A DNA stretch of 21,788 bases. Origin: Bacteroidales bacterium (GTDB taxonomy: Bacteria; Bacteroidota; Bacteroidia; Bacteroidales; Tenuifilaceae). Below the pieces are notes generated by a model. It ran no database searches, was not told the origin of the DNA, and saw only the letters and a program-made list of their open reading frames with translations. Numbering within the stretch: the first letter of the stretch is position 1; the number at the start of each line of letters is the position of its first letter. Shown here piece after piece: positions 14,494 through 21,788 of this stretch. Location: contig WBUV01000004.1 of NCBI GenBank assembly GCA_008933525.1, forward strand, positions 1 to 21,788, given 5' to 3'. The position numbers were made by a program, and so were the translations under genes.

Positions 14494-17043
14494 TTATTTG
14501 ATAATTACCTTGGAAACATTTGTACTGCCATTAACAGTTGTTTTAATCATATAAATTCCACTGTTTAATGATTCGGTATTAATGTCAAGAATATTCTCTC
14601 CTCCATTTAGGCTGTAAATATTCCTTATAATTACTTTTCCAATAATATCGGTTACAACCACTTCGGCCATTCCTGCTTTTGATGCATTAAACTTAACCTT
14701 GATGTTATCGGTCGCAGGGTTAGGATAAACTTTTGTATCGAGTTTATTTTCAGTTACATCATCAATTGCATCAACAATATCATTGACCACTAAAATATTA
14801 TCTACGGCAATATTTGAACCTCCTGCAGTGGCGTTTGGAATACCTGTAGTGGGATTTGTATAACGATCGGTAATACAAACAAATGCAATCCACACTTTAC
14901 GATTAGTCCAGCCATTAGGAGCGCTTGCAGTAATTGAACTCCTAAGGTTTATGGAACGATTTTTTAATCCTTCACCAGCTCTACTAACTGCAGTTGACCA
15001 ACTCTCGGGTTTTACCTCAAGAAGAATATTGCCCTCGGTTTCAAAGTAGGATATTGTTGGAGTAACGCCATCAACAGCAGGTGCAATTACAACCATGTAA
15101 TCGTCGGGGTAGTTTCCTGAAGAAGTTGTTGACATTGCCGACCAACTTATCGTGGAATTACTTCCAATATTAATTGCTGGAAGAATCATCCAGTCGTAGG
15201 CCTTTCCATCGAGTGGCATATTTGAACAGTACGATGAAGCCATAGCCACATTGGTTCCTTGAAGTTCAATTCTGTTCGATGTGGTTACAACCCAAGCGCT
15301 ATCCTGCCATCTTTCCTCTCCTGCGGCTTGTGTATAGCCATCGCCATTAATAACAATCCAACCTGCAGGTAATACATTTTTCCCCTCAAAATCCTCAGAG
15401 AATAAGGTTGTTCGTCCTGCAGCAGCTTTTGTAACAGTAACCTCCCAAGTTTGTGTTGATCCATCCTGTGCTGTAACTGTGTAGTTTACAGGGCTTGTGT
15501 AATCTTGAGCAACACCACTTAAGGGCGATATTGTAGCAAATTGAGAAACTGTGATAGTTGGAACCAATGCAGTAATATCGGTTGCATTGTGTACTTCAAG
15601 AGCCACTTTATGCTCTGCATTATTAATAATACCATTAACAGCAGGGGTTAAGCTTTCGAATCGGAACGAGATAATATCCTTGCCTGTTGCGGCGGGTCCT
15701 TTTGCAACGTTAACAACCCAGTCCTGTGTTGTTGTTCCATCCTGAGCAGTTAAGGTATAGGTAACTGCATTGGTAAAATTGTTTGGCGTTGTTCCGCTTA
15801 CTTGGCTTGTTGTACCAACCTTTGCTGAAGCTCCTTCGGACATTGTGAATGTGGCTATCAAGTTTGTCAGGTCAGTAGCAAAAGGCACAGTTGCAGTAAC
15901 AGTATGTGCAACTTTATCAATGGTTCCGCTTACAGCAGGAGATAATCCTTCAAACTTATAGGTTAAAAACTCTGGTTTTACAACCTGGGTCCAGTTTTCG
16001 AAACTTGCATTTGGTATTAAATTAGTTGTGCCAGTCCCTTCGGTATATTTTGCATTATCTAGATAGAAAGTTCCGGAACCAGTCCAGCTTGCAGTAACAT
16101 CATAAATTCGAATAATTACATAGGCTTTTACTGCGGTTGCAGGTGCTGTTCCAGAAAAAGTTAAAGTTTGGTAATTGGCATTATCGGTAGAGTAATCGCT
16201 CGACGTTGCATTGGTTCCAGAATTGTCGGCATTAATGAACCGAATACGCTGGTTAATCTCTGTTCCTGCATCGTTATCGAGAACATCAATTGAAAAGTTA
16301 TATGCAGAACCTCCTGTTATATTGAATGTATCACTAACAAAATAAGGAGTTCCTGTTTCTGTAAATATAATTTTGGCCGCAATTAAACCATGATTAACCA
16401 ACGTATATTCTGGAACTATGGTAAGAGGCGCAAATTCTGCAGGAGAATCTTCCATCCAGTCGAACAGTGATCCTCCATTTGGAATATTTGGTAAAACCCA
16501 ATTTTCAAAACCGCCATTTGGAAGTAAGTTTGTGGTTCCTGCGTTTTCGGTGTATTTTGCATTATCAAGCAAGAATGTTCCAGAGCCAGTCCAACTTGCA
16601 GTAACATCATAAATTCGAATAATTACATAGGCTTTTACTGCGGTTGCAGGTGCTGTTCCAGAAAAAGTTAAAGTTTGGTAATTAGCATTATCGGTAGAAT
16701 AATCGCTCGATGTTGCATTGGTTCCAGAATTGTCGGCATTAATAAACCTAATACGCTGGTTAACCTCTGCTCCAGCATCATTATCGAGAACATCGATTGA
16801 AAAGTTATAAGCTGCACCACCAGTTATGTTAAATGTGTCGCTAACAAAATAAGGCGTTCCTGTTTCGGTAAAGATTATTTTTAATGCACGTTTACCTTCC
16901 GAAACTTTGTCGAACTCGCCTTGGAGTGTTAAGGGAACGAATTCCGCCGGAGAATCTTCGCGCCAATTAAGGGGTTGGGCGTATAAACCAATACCCAATA
17001 AAATAAGTGAGATTGTGAGTAAAAGTTTTGTTTTCATAAGCAT
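14494..17043 (-). CDS. T9SS-secreted multidomain repeat protein, probable surface binding protein
   Basis: 849 residues. A signal peptide (cleavage near LYAQ) is followed by two near-identical ~169-residue modules (about 26-194 and 195-363; each carries EDSPAEF, then FTETGTPYFVSDTFNITGG and DNAKYTE, and ends in FENW), resembling jelly-roll carbohydrate-binding modules. Next come two Ig-like, DUF5018-type repeats of about 90 residues (YKFEGLSPAVSGTI and FRFESLTPAVNGII, each ending near TAQDG). A cleaved-adhesin/choice-of-anchor J domain starts at LFSEDFEGKNVLPAGWIV. The C-terminal T9SS sorting domain starts at TKVYPNPATDNIKV. There are no catalytic motifs I recognise. It is likely exported and may bind surfaces, glycans or polymer granules. 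An ATG at 17037 gives the more usual MKTKLLL start and is equally likely. It has its own terminator and an upstream palindrome. Confidence 0.8.
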   Translation of the reverse strand: MLMKTKLLLTISLILLGIGLYAQPLNWREDSPAEFVPLTLQGEFDKVSEGKRALKIIFTETGTPYFVSDTFNITGGAAYNFSIDVLDNDAGAEVNQRIRFINADNSGTNATSSDYSTDNANYQTLTFSGTAPATAVKAYVIIRIYDVTASWTGSGTFLLDNAKYTENAGTTNLLPNGGFENWVLPNIPNGGSLFDWMEDSPAEFAPLTIVPEYTLVNHGLIAAKIIFTETGTPYFVSDTFNITGGSAYNFSIDVLDNDAGTEINQRIRFINADNSGTNATSSDYSTDNANYQTLTFSGTAPATAVKAYVIIRIYDVTASWTGSGTFYLDNAKYTEGTGTTNLIPNASFENWTQVVKPEFLTYKFEGLSPAVSGTIDKVAHTVTATVPFATDLTNLIATFTMSEGASAKVGTTSQVSGTTPNNFTNAVTYTLTAQDGTTTQDWVVNVAKGPAATGKDIISFRFESLTPAVNGIINNAEHKVALEVHNATDITALVPTITVSQFATISPLSGVAQDYTSPVNYTVTAQDGSTQTWEVTVTKAAAGRTTLFSEDFEGKNVLPAGWIVINGDGYTQAAGEERWQDSAWVVTTSNRIELQGTNVAMASSYCSNMPLDGKAYDWMILPAINIGSNSTISWSAMSTTSSGNYPDDYMVVIAPAVDGVTPTISYFETEGNILLEVKPESWSTAVSRAGEGLKNRSINLRSSITASAPNGWTNRKVWIAFVCITDRYTNPTTGIPNATAGGSNIAVDNILVVNDIVDAIDDVTENKLDTKVYPNPATDNIKVKFNASKAGMAEVVVTDIIGKVIIRNIYSLNGGENILDINTESLNSGIYMIKTTVNGSTNVSKVIIK
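15955..16968 (-). repeat. In-gene tandem duplication, two copies of about 507 bp
   Basis: The two N-terminal modules of the T9SS protein are encoded by adjacent copies offset by 507 bp (169 codons). An 89-bp stretch is identical between 16088-16176 and 16595-16683, including third codon positions. Similarity is lower toward the module edges. This points to recent duplication or gene conversion. Confidence 0.85.
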
Positions 17044-17054
17044 ATAGATTTTAG

Positions 17055-17072
17055 GTTAATACTTGTATTAAC
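17055..17072. promoter_or_regulatory. Perfect 8+2+8 palindrome just upstream of the T9SS protein gene
   Basis: GTTAATAC (17055-17062) and GTATTAAC (17065-17072) form an exact inverted repeat with a 2-bp spacer, 12 bp upstream of the start codon. Size, symmetry and position fit the binding site of a dimeric regulator overlapping the transcription start or leader. I found no second copy in the window and no consensus -7 box in the same 99-bp gap. Confidence 0.45.
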
Positions 17073-17142
17073 TAAATACACTTATGAATTGGCAATCACT
17101 TAATCTCTTCGAAAAATTGTCTAGTACTCTTTGTTTGAATTA

Positions 17143-18276
17143 TTATTCGAGATAAAATAAGTCTTCGATTATTGCATCGCTCACAAAATACTTATCCGGA
17201 GGAATAATTAGTTTCGATTCGTCTACAATTATCAAGTTGCCTTTTTTAAGATGATCGCTAATTGAAGAGCGAAGATAATCGCTATATTTTTTTGGAAAGG
17301 TATGGGCTACGAAATTCAAATCCACACCCCAAATAGTTCTTAACCTTGTAAGTAAAAGTTCATTGAATTTTGTGGTGTCGTCTATAGTTTCGGATTGAAC
17401 TGTGCATTTAGATTGTTTTATCTCGTTGCTCCACTGATCAAGCGAAGAAACGTTCCACTGACGCATTTTTCCGTTGAAAGAGTGTGCCGATGGGCCAACG
17501 CCTAAATAAGGTACCCCATGCCAGTAGGAGCTATTGTGCTTTGAGATAAAACCCTCTTTTGCGAAGTTCGAAATTTCGTAATGTATAAATCCGTTTGCAT
17601 TAGTTTTTTCTCTCAATATTTGGAATTGCTTTATGCTTAACTCCTCGTCGAGAGCATTAATAAACCCTTTTTTTAGTTTTCGTGTAAGGGGAGTAGATTC
17701 TTCGAATGTAAGATGGTAACACGATAAATGCTGTACATTTAGTTCAATAGCCTTGTTTACACTGTATTCCCAACTCTCAAGGGAGGAATTGGGAATTCCA
17801 TATATTAAATCAACACTGACGTTAGTAAAACCTGTTTTGTAGATATCTAAAATGGATTCAATGGCTTTGTTTGCATCGTGTCGTCTTCCAAGGAATTTCA
17901 ACTCATCGTCGATAAAGGATTGAACACCCACGCTAATTCTATTTATTCCTATCGATTTATAACCCCGAAGAATATCCTTGGACAAATCATCTGGATTCAC
18001 CTCTATCGTAATTTCCGGATTTGGTTCAATTGCAAAATGTTTATTTATTCCAGTTAGAATCTCTTGTATTTGGATGAATGATAGAAGCGAAGGTGTCCCT
18101 CCTCCAAAATAAATAGTTTCAACTTTTTCCTCGGGTATGAGGTTTTTTCGAAGTTCAATTTCTTTAAGTATCAAACTTGGAAAATCATCGGTTAACTTGC
18201 TTTTACCCGTGGAGTAAAAGTCACAGTAAAGGCACTTATGATGACAGAAAGGAATATGAATATAAATTCCGGCCAC
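17143..18276 (-). CDS. hemW: HemW, radical SAM heme chaperone
   Basis: 377 residues, standard length. The N-terminal IYIHIPFCHHKCLYCDF holds the cluster cysteines Cys11, Cys15 and Cys18, with Phe20 where coproporphyrinogen oxidase HemN has a fourth cysteine. This, and the HNSSYW motif (HNxxYW, heme binding) before the GVPYLGVGPSAHSF stretch, identifies HemW rather than HemN. FGGGTPS and EVNPDD are further family motifs. HemW delivers heme to respiratory enzymes. The start must be GTG at 18276: an in-frame TAA lies two codons upstream, and MAGIYIHIPFC is the expected N-terminus. Transcription likely starts from the palindromic promoter at 18325-18344, giving a leader of about 50 nt. Confidence 0.92.
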   Translation of the reverse strand: MAGIYIHIPFCHHKCLYCDFYSTGKSKLTDDFPSLILKEIELRKNLIPEEKVETIYFGGGTPSLLSFIQIQEILTGINKHFAIEPNPEITIEVNPDDLSKDILRGYKSIGINRISVGVQSFIDDELKFLGRRHDANKAIESILDIYKTGFTNVSVDLIYGIPNSSLESWEYSVNKAIELNVQHLSCYHLTFEESTPLTRKLKKGFINALDEELSIKQFQILREKTNANGFIHYEISNFAKEGFISKHNSSYWHGVPYLGVGPSAHSFNGKMRQWNVSSLDQWSNEIKQSKCTVQSETIDDTTKFNELLLTRLRTIWGVDLNFVAHTFPKKYSDYLRSSISDHLKKGNLIIVDESKLIIPPDKYFVSDAIIEDLFYLE

Positions 18277-18324
18277 AGTTTAATTAGTTTAAGCTATTTG
18301 AATTCCAGATTATAGTAAAAGCCA

Positions 18325-18344
18325 TTATCTTTGCAAAGATAATT
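18325..18344. promoter_or_regulatory. Palindromic divergent promoter for hemW and rpiB
   Basis: A perfect 20-bp palindrome has TATCTTTG on the plus strand (18327-18334) abutting its mirror copy on the minus strand (18342-18335). Each is an exact TAnnTTTG -7 box. On the minus side a TTG lies 17 bp upstream of the box, acceptable as a -33 element. On the plus side the nearest TTG is 25 bp away, so the rpiB promoter is less certain. Its leader would be about 120 nt. Confidence 0.6.
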
Positions 18345-18463
18345 TTTAAAAACCGAAGCAATAAACAAAGATTCAGAAACTGCTGGATATTCAGTAAGAT
18401 TTGTTTTTTTGACAGAATAGATGATTCGACACGGTAAAGTCTTAACCTAAAAATTTTTTCGAA

Positions 18464-18904
18464 ATGACCATATTAAAAATTGCCCTTGCATCGGATCATG
18501 CAGGTTATTCGACAAAGGAAGAAGTAAAGAAGTACCTTGAAGGCCTTGGTCATCAAGTTTGGGATTTTGGCACACATAGCGAGGAAAGTGTGGATTATAC
18601 CGATTTTGCCCATCCTCTTGCTCTAGCGGTGGAGAAGGGTGAGTATACTCTGGGATTTGTCCTTTGTGGTAGTGGGAATGGTGTTTCCATAACTGCCAAC
18701 AAACATCAAGGAATTCGTTCTGCGCTATGCTGGACTCCCGAAATCGCAAGCCTTGCTCGCCAGCATAACGATGCAAATGTTTGCGCAATTCCGGCCCGAT
18801 TTGTATCGATTTCTGAAGCCAAGCAAATAGCAAAGGCATTTGTTGAATCTAAGTTTGAGGGAGGAAGACATCAGCGCAGAGTCGATAAAATTCCTGTTAA
18901 GTAG
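18464..18904 (+). CDS. rpiB: Ribose-5-phosphate isomerase B
   Basis: 146 residues, normal for RpiB. It interconverts ribose 5-phosphate and ribulose 5-phosphate in the pentose phosphate pathway, in the cytoplasm. The family motifs are clear: IALASDHAGY (phosphate-binding and acid-base residues Asp11 and His12), VDYTDFAHPLA, the catalytic-cysteine loop FVLCGSGNGVSITANK with Cys68, GIRSALC, and ARQHNDANVCAIPAR. It is the first gene of a pair with the deoxyhypusine-synthase-like gene, which starts 28 bp after its stop. Confidence 0.95.
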   Translation: MTILKIALASDHAGYSTKEEVKKYLEGLGHQVWDFGTHSEESVDYTDFAHPLALAVEKGEYTLGFVLCGSGNGVSITANKHQGIRSALCWTPEIASLARQHNDANVCAIPARFVSISEAKQIAKAFVESKFEGGRHQRRVDKIPVK

Positions 18905-18932
18905 TATATTAATCTATCAAAATTATAAAATA

Positions 18933-19910
18933 ATGAATCAGAATAAACCAATAACCTCGTTTATTGAGAAGCACTACCTTCACTTCAATGCAGCTGCATT
19001 GGTTGACGCGGCTAAAGCTTACAAAAGCCATATTGAGAGTGGAAAGAAGATGATGATTACCCTTGCAGGAGCTATGAGTACCGCAGAACTTGGGATTAGC
19101 TTAGCTGAAATGATTCGTCAGGATAAGGTTCAAATTATAACCTGTACTGGTGCAAATCTTGAGGAGGATCTTATGAATCTTGTAGCACATAGTCATTACA
19201 AAAGAATTCCTAATTACCGAGACCTTACTCCCGAACAGGAGTGGGATTTGTTGCAGAATCACCTTAACCGTGTAACTGACACATGTATTCCCGAAGAGGA
19301 AGCTTTCCGTAGACTTCAGAAGCATTTGTTTGATGTATGGAAAGAGGCGCAGGATAAAGGGGAACGATATTTTCCTTACGAGTATATGTACAAAGTAATA
19401 CGAAGCGGTGTGTTAGAGCAGTACTACGAGATTGATCCAAAGAATTCGTGGATGCTTGCTGCAGCTGAGAAAAATTTACCAATTATTGTTCCAGGCTGGG
19501 AGGATTCAACCCTTGGAAATATTTTTGCATCGTACTGTATTACTGGAGAGTTGAAACCATCAACCATGAAGTCTGGAATAGAGTATATGATGTATTTAGC
19601 CGATTGGTACACCAAAAATTCTGGAACTGAAGGAATTGGCTTCTTCCAAATTGGTGGTGGAATTGCAGGCGATTTCCCAATTTGCGTTGTTCCAATGCTT
19701 CATCAGGATTTGGAGCGCGATGGAATTCCATTCTGGAGTTACTTCTGCCAAATTAGCGATTCAACAACAAGTTACGGTTCATACTCTGGTGCAGTACCCA
19801 ACGAAAAGATTACTTGGGGTAAACTTAATATTGATACTCCTAAATTTATTATTGAGTCCGATGCTACAATTGTTGCTCCATTGATGTTCGCTTACATTCT
19901 TGGATGGTAA
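18933..19910 (+). CDS. Deoxyhypusine-synthase-like protein, probable polyamine-modifying enzyme
   Basis: 325 residues from the ATG at 18933; a longer frame would run back into rpiB and is rejected. It belongs to the deoxyhypusine synthase family (NAD-dependent aminobutyl or related transfer): LAGAMSTAELG, CTGANLEEDL, QIGGGIAGDFPI (NAD binding), and PNEKITWGKLNID with Lys297 at the place of the catalytic lysine (human Lys329). Bacteria lack eIF5A, so bacterial members are thought to act on small polyamines, for example in making homospermidine or in agmatine conversion. Where the human enzyme has FDGSDSGA, this protein has SYGSYSGA, so two acidic residues near the spermidine amines are tyrosines, again arguing for another substrate. 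It is cotranscribed with rpiB and ends at a strong terminator. Confidence 0.85.
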   Translation: MNQNKPITSFIEKHYLHFNAAALVDAAKAYKSHIESGKKMMITLAGAMSTAELGISLAEMIRQDKVQIITCTGANLEEDLMNLVAHSHYKRIPNYRDLTPEQEWDLLQNHLNRVTDTCIPEEEAFRRLQKHLFDVWKEAQDKGERYFPYEYMYKVIRSGVLEQYYEIDPKNSWMLAAAEKNLPIIVPGWEDSTLGNIFASYCITGELKPSTMKSGIEYMMYLADWYTKNSGTEGIGFFQIGGGIAGDFPICVVPMLHQDLERDGIPFWSYFCQISDSTTSYGSYSGAVPNEKITWGKLNIDTPKFIIESDATIVAPLMFAYILGW

Positions 19911-19923
19911 TAATGCTTATTGC

Positions 19924-19969
19924 AATAAAACATAAAAAGCGGGTCAAATCCCGCTTTTTATGTTTTATT
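19924..19969. terminator. Strong two-way terminator between the DHS-like gene and pepE
   Basis: A perfect 20-bp inverted repeat (19924-19943 and 19950-19969) with a 6-base loop. The core is AAAAAGCGGG and CCCGCTTTTT, a GC stem flanked by A and T tracts that work in both directions. The right arm overlaps the pepE stop codon by 2 bp. Confidence 0.92.
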
Positions 19970-20675
19970 ATTCGAACAAAAAGTCCAGATCATCTCCAGG
20001 GTTATATTCTTTAGGAGCCATTCCTTTCTTAAAAATTCTTGCAGGTTTCGGGCCTTTAAGTGTAATGGTTACATTCTCAAGCAAGAGCATACTTCCTTCG
20101 CGTAAACCAACAACGTAGGTATAAGGATCCATTTCAATAAACTCCATAATTCTTTGTTCGCGGGTTTCGCCAGCATGACCGGTTGGGTGAGCGTCCAAAT
20201 AGTGTGGATTAATTTGAAAGCGAACCAAACTAAAAGCATTAAAATTATCGGGCTCTGTTATGGGCATGTCATTAGTTGTACAAATTGTAGGGCAAGCCAC
20301 ATTTGCTCCTGCACTCCAACCCACATAGGGTGTTCCACTTAAAACTTTACTCCGAACTGTTTCAATAATATCGTGTTGTTGAATAGTTTTTAGAAGTTTA
20401 AAGGTATTACCACCACCAACCACAATGGCCTGTGCTTCTTGTACTGCAGCCTTAACATTTCTGTAATGGTGAACGGAATCGACCTCAATACCAAATTCAC
20501 TAAAGCGCTCCTGAACCTTACGCTCGTATTCATCGTAGCTATAGGTAACGGCAGCCCAAGGAAGGAATAATACCTTTTTTACTCCTCCTAAAAATCTTTT
20601 AATTTCCTCTTTAGGATGCTCAAGGTAAGCCTCGCCTGCATTTGTAGAGTTGCTTATTAAAAGTAGCTTTACCAT
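19968..20675 (-). CDS. pepE: Peptidase E, alpha-aspartyl dipeptidase (S51)
   Basis: 235 residues (E. coli PepE has 229). It cuts dipeptides with N-terminal alpha-linked aspartate, in the cytoplasm. Motifs are VVGGGNTFKLL, the nucleophile elbow VGWSAGAN with Ser121, ACPTICTTNDMPI, QINPHYLDAHP with His158 as catalytic base, and GHAGETREQRI. There is no signal peptide. The C-terminal DDLDFLFE is acidic. It is a single-gene unit: a promoter of the Bacteroidota type lies upstream (20709-20739), and the shared terminator lies at its end. It is a third S51 gene in this window, with normal active-site residues, and complements IadA by acting on the alpha rather than the beta linkage. Confidence 0.95.
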   Translation of the reverse strand: MVKLLLISNSTNAGEAYLEHPKEEIKRFLGGVKKVLFLPWAAVTYSYDEYERKVQERFSEFGIEVDSVHHYRNVKAAVQEAQAIVVGGGNTFKLLKTIQQHDIIETVRSKVLSGTPYVGWSAGANVACPTICTTNDMPITEPDNFNAFSLVRFQINPHYLDAHPTGHAGETREQRIMEFIEMDPYTYVVGLREGSMLLLENVTITLKGPKPARIFKKGMAPKEYNPGDDLDFLFE

Positions 20676-20708
20676 AGTGCTTTGGAATTAGTATTTATTA
20701 GTTTACTT

Positions 20709-20739
20709 CAAAAATAGTATTTAAGGACATTCTCACAAA
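20709..20739 (-). promoter_or_regulatory. Bacteroidota-type promoter of pepE
   Basis: On the minus strand, TTTG (20739-20736), a 19-bp spacer and TATTTTTG (20716-20709) match the -33/-7 consensus TTTG-N19-TAnnTTTG exactly. The -7 box is 33 bp upstream of the pepE ATG, giving a leader of about 26 nt. Confidence 0.75.
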
Positions 20740-20940
20740 CTTTTACAACAAAATAATTGATGATTTATCTAAGTTGTAATTTTTCTGTGTATTACGGATA
20801 ATTCTAATTATTTCTAAAGGGTAGGAAGGTAATTATTATGTGACAATAAATGGAGGCTTGTTCATTATACTAACTTGTTGATGGTTTTTATTATTATAAA
20901 GAACAGTTATCCTTAATACAAAAGATTATCCTTTGCTAAG

Positions 20941-21788
20941 TTAAGTACTTTTTTCAAAAATTTCTGCTTTTAATTTTTCTATGCTTTTTTTGGCATTTTT
21001 TTTAGCTTGATTTTCTCTGTGGAGCATGTATCCAAGAAATACAAGGATAGAGGCAAACGCAACAAACGCATAAAGTATATTGCGCTTTAAGTTTACTTGT
21101 AGTTTTATAGCCTGTAGTTCATTTTCGTTTTGCTCTGCATCAAATTCTGCCTGTAATCGCTCTAGTTTTTCAACCGACTCTGCGTTTAGCATGGAGTCTT
21201 TTATAGCAACATGACGAATCAGATATTCGTAAGCAAGTTTGAAGTTCCCGTTAGCATGATAGGCTTCGGCAAGCATTTGAGAAACATCCCTAATCGCATC
21301 TTTTTGACCTATCTGTGTTGCTATTGTTAACGATTCGTTCAAGCGGATTATTGCAGCCTCCGTTCTTTTTTGTTTAAGATAAATTAATCCAATGTTTTTA
21401 AGAGTATTGCTTATTCTTACAGGGCTATTCAATTCCTTGAATACAACTAACGCGCTATTGTGATAAAGTAGTGCATCGTCGAATTGTTGTTTTTCGTAAA
21501 AAAGCGATCCAATGTTGTCGCGGATAATTCCAACACCGATCTTTAAGTTTAAGGAGTCATAAATGCTTAATGCTTTAAGGTAGTAGTGCAAAGCATCTTC
21601 GTACTTCTTAATTTCTAGATAAGCGCTAGCAATATTATTGGCAGCACCGGCAACTGCCCTTGGATTGTTTAGTTTTTGGTTTACTTCGAAGTATCGAATA
21701 AAATAATCGATTGCTTTAGGGTAGTTCTCTCTGTAATAATAAATTTGACCAATGCTGTTCGATATGATTGCGGACCCTTCAATATCTC
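20941..21788 (-). CDS. TPR-repeat membrane protein, N-terminus outside the window
   Basis: My reading shows the frame open to the right window edge (NSIGQIYYYRENYPKAIDYF near the edge), so this is the last ~281 residues; the TTG at 21591 is not a start. At least five tetratricopeptide repeats are visible (for example NIASAYLEIKKYEDALHYYLKAL, NIGSLFYEKQQFDDALLYHNSAL and NIGLIYLKQKRTEAAIIRLNESL). A coiled segment (VEKLERLQAEFDAEQNENELQ), one membrane helix (about NILYAFVAFASILVFLGYML) and a short basic coil follow, ending in FEKST. Proteins of this layout in Bacteroidota usually continue into a histidine kinase or a helix-turn-helix domain; here the protein stops about 25 residues after the membrane helix. 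Function is unknown; it may be a sensor that has lost, or hands over to, an output partner. Confidence 0.8.
   Translation of the reverse strand, partial: DIEGSAIISNSIGQIYYYRENYPKAIDYFIRYFEVNQKLNNPRAVAGAANNIASAYLEIKKYEDALHYYLKALSIYDSLNLKIGVGIIRDNIGSLFYEKQQFDDALLYHNSALVVFKELNSPVRISNTLKNIGLIYLKQKRTEAAIIRLNESLTIATQIGQKDAIRDVSQMLAEAYHANGNFKLAYEYLIRHVAIKDSMLNAESVEKLERLQAEFDAEQNENELQAIKLQVNLKRNILYAFVAFASILVFLGYMLHRENQAKKNAKKSIEKLKAEIFEKST

Noticed and set aside
14494..17043. A hydrolase function for the T9SS repeat protein
   Set aside because: No catalytic motif could be seen; all segments look like binding, Ig-like or sorting modules.
18447..18839. Minus-strand 130-codon open frame opposite rpiB
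   Set aside because: It lies wholly within rpiB plus its leader, has low-complexity His/Gln-rich text and no family resemblance.
18840..18932. N-terminal extension of the DHS-like protein
   Set aside because: The extra 31 residues overlap the end of rpiB and do not match the family; the ATG at 18933 gives the expected N-terminus.

Overview
The window looks like a chromosomal segment from a member of the Bacteroidota, probably Bacteroidales or a close marine or anaerobic relative; I cannot name the genus. The signs are a SusC/SusD pair, an ECF sigma factor with a FecR-type anti-sigma factor, two proteins ending in type IX secretion (T9SS) sorting domains, promoters of the TTTG-N19-TAnnTTTG kind, AT-rich intergenic DNA and little use of Shine-Dalgarno sites. 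I saw no mobile elements, CRISPR arrays, tRNAs or rRNAs.

Left part (1-8503, all minus strand). Reading in the direction of transcription: an S51-family lipoprotein, a T9SS-secreted cyanophycinase, a YfcC-family inner-membrane carrier, a SusC-type TonB-dependent transporter with an STN signalling domain, and a SusD-type lipoprotein cut by the window edge. Gaps are short or negative, so this is probably one operon. It resembles a polysaccharide utilisation locus, but the degradative enzymes are peptidases of the cyanophycinase family rather than glycoside hydrolases.

Middle (8504-17043). A divergent plus-strand operon (8825-11430) encodes a KamA-type radical SAM aminomutase, a luciferase-like oxidoreductase and a STAS-like protein. 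It converges, across a two-way terminator, on a minus-strand run reading T9SS repeat protein, FecR anti-sigma factor, isoaspartyl dipeptidase IadA and ECF sigma factor. The order is unusual: the sigma gene comes last and lies in the same frame as iadA behind a single stop codon.

Taken together, the left and middle minus-strand genes suggest uptake and breakdown of cyanophycin (multi-L-arginyl-poly-L-aspartate) or other isoaspartyl peptides. The secreted cyanophycinase would cut the polymer to beta-Asp-Arg, SusCD would import it through the outer membrane, YfcC could carry the products inward, IadA would split the isopeptide, and sigma/FecR/STN would sense the substrate. This is inference from gene content.

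Right part (17143-21788) is mainly housekeeping: hemW facing away from rpiB across a palindromic double promoter, a deoxyhypusine-synthase-like gene behind rpiB, a strong two-way terminator, pepE (alpha-aspartyl dipeptidase) with a near-ideal Bacteroidota promoter, and the 3' part of a TPR membrane protein.
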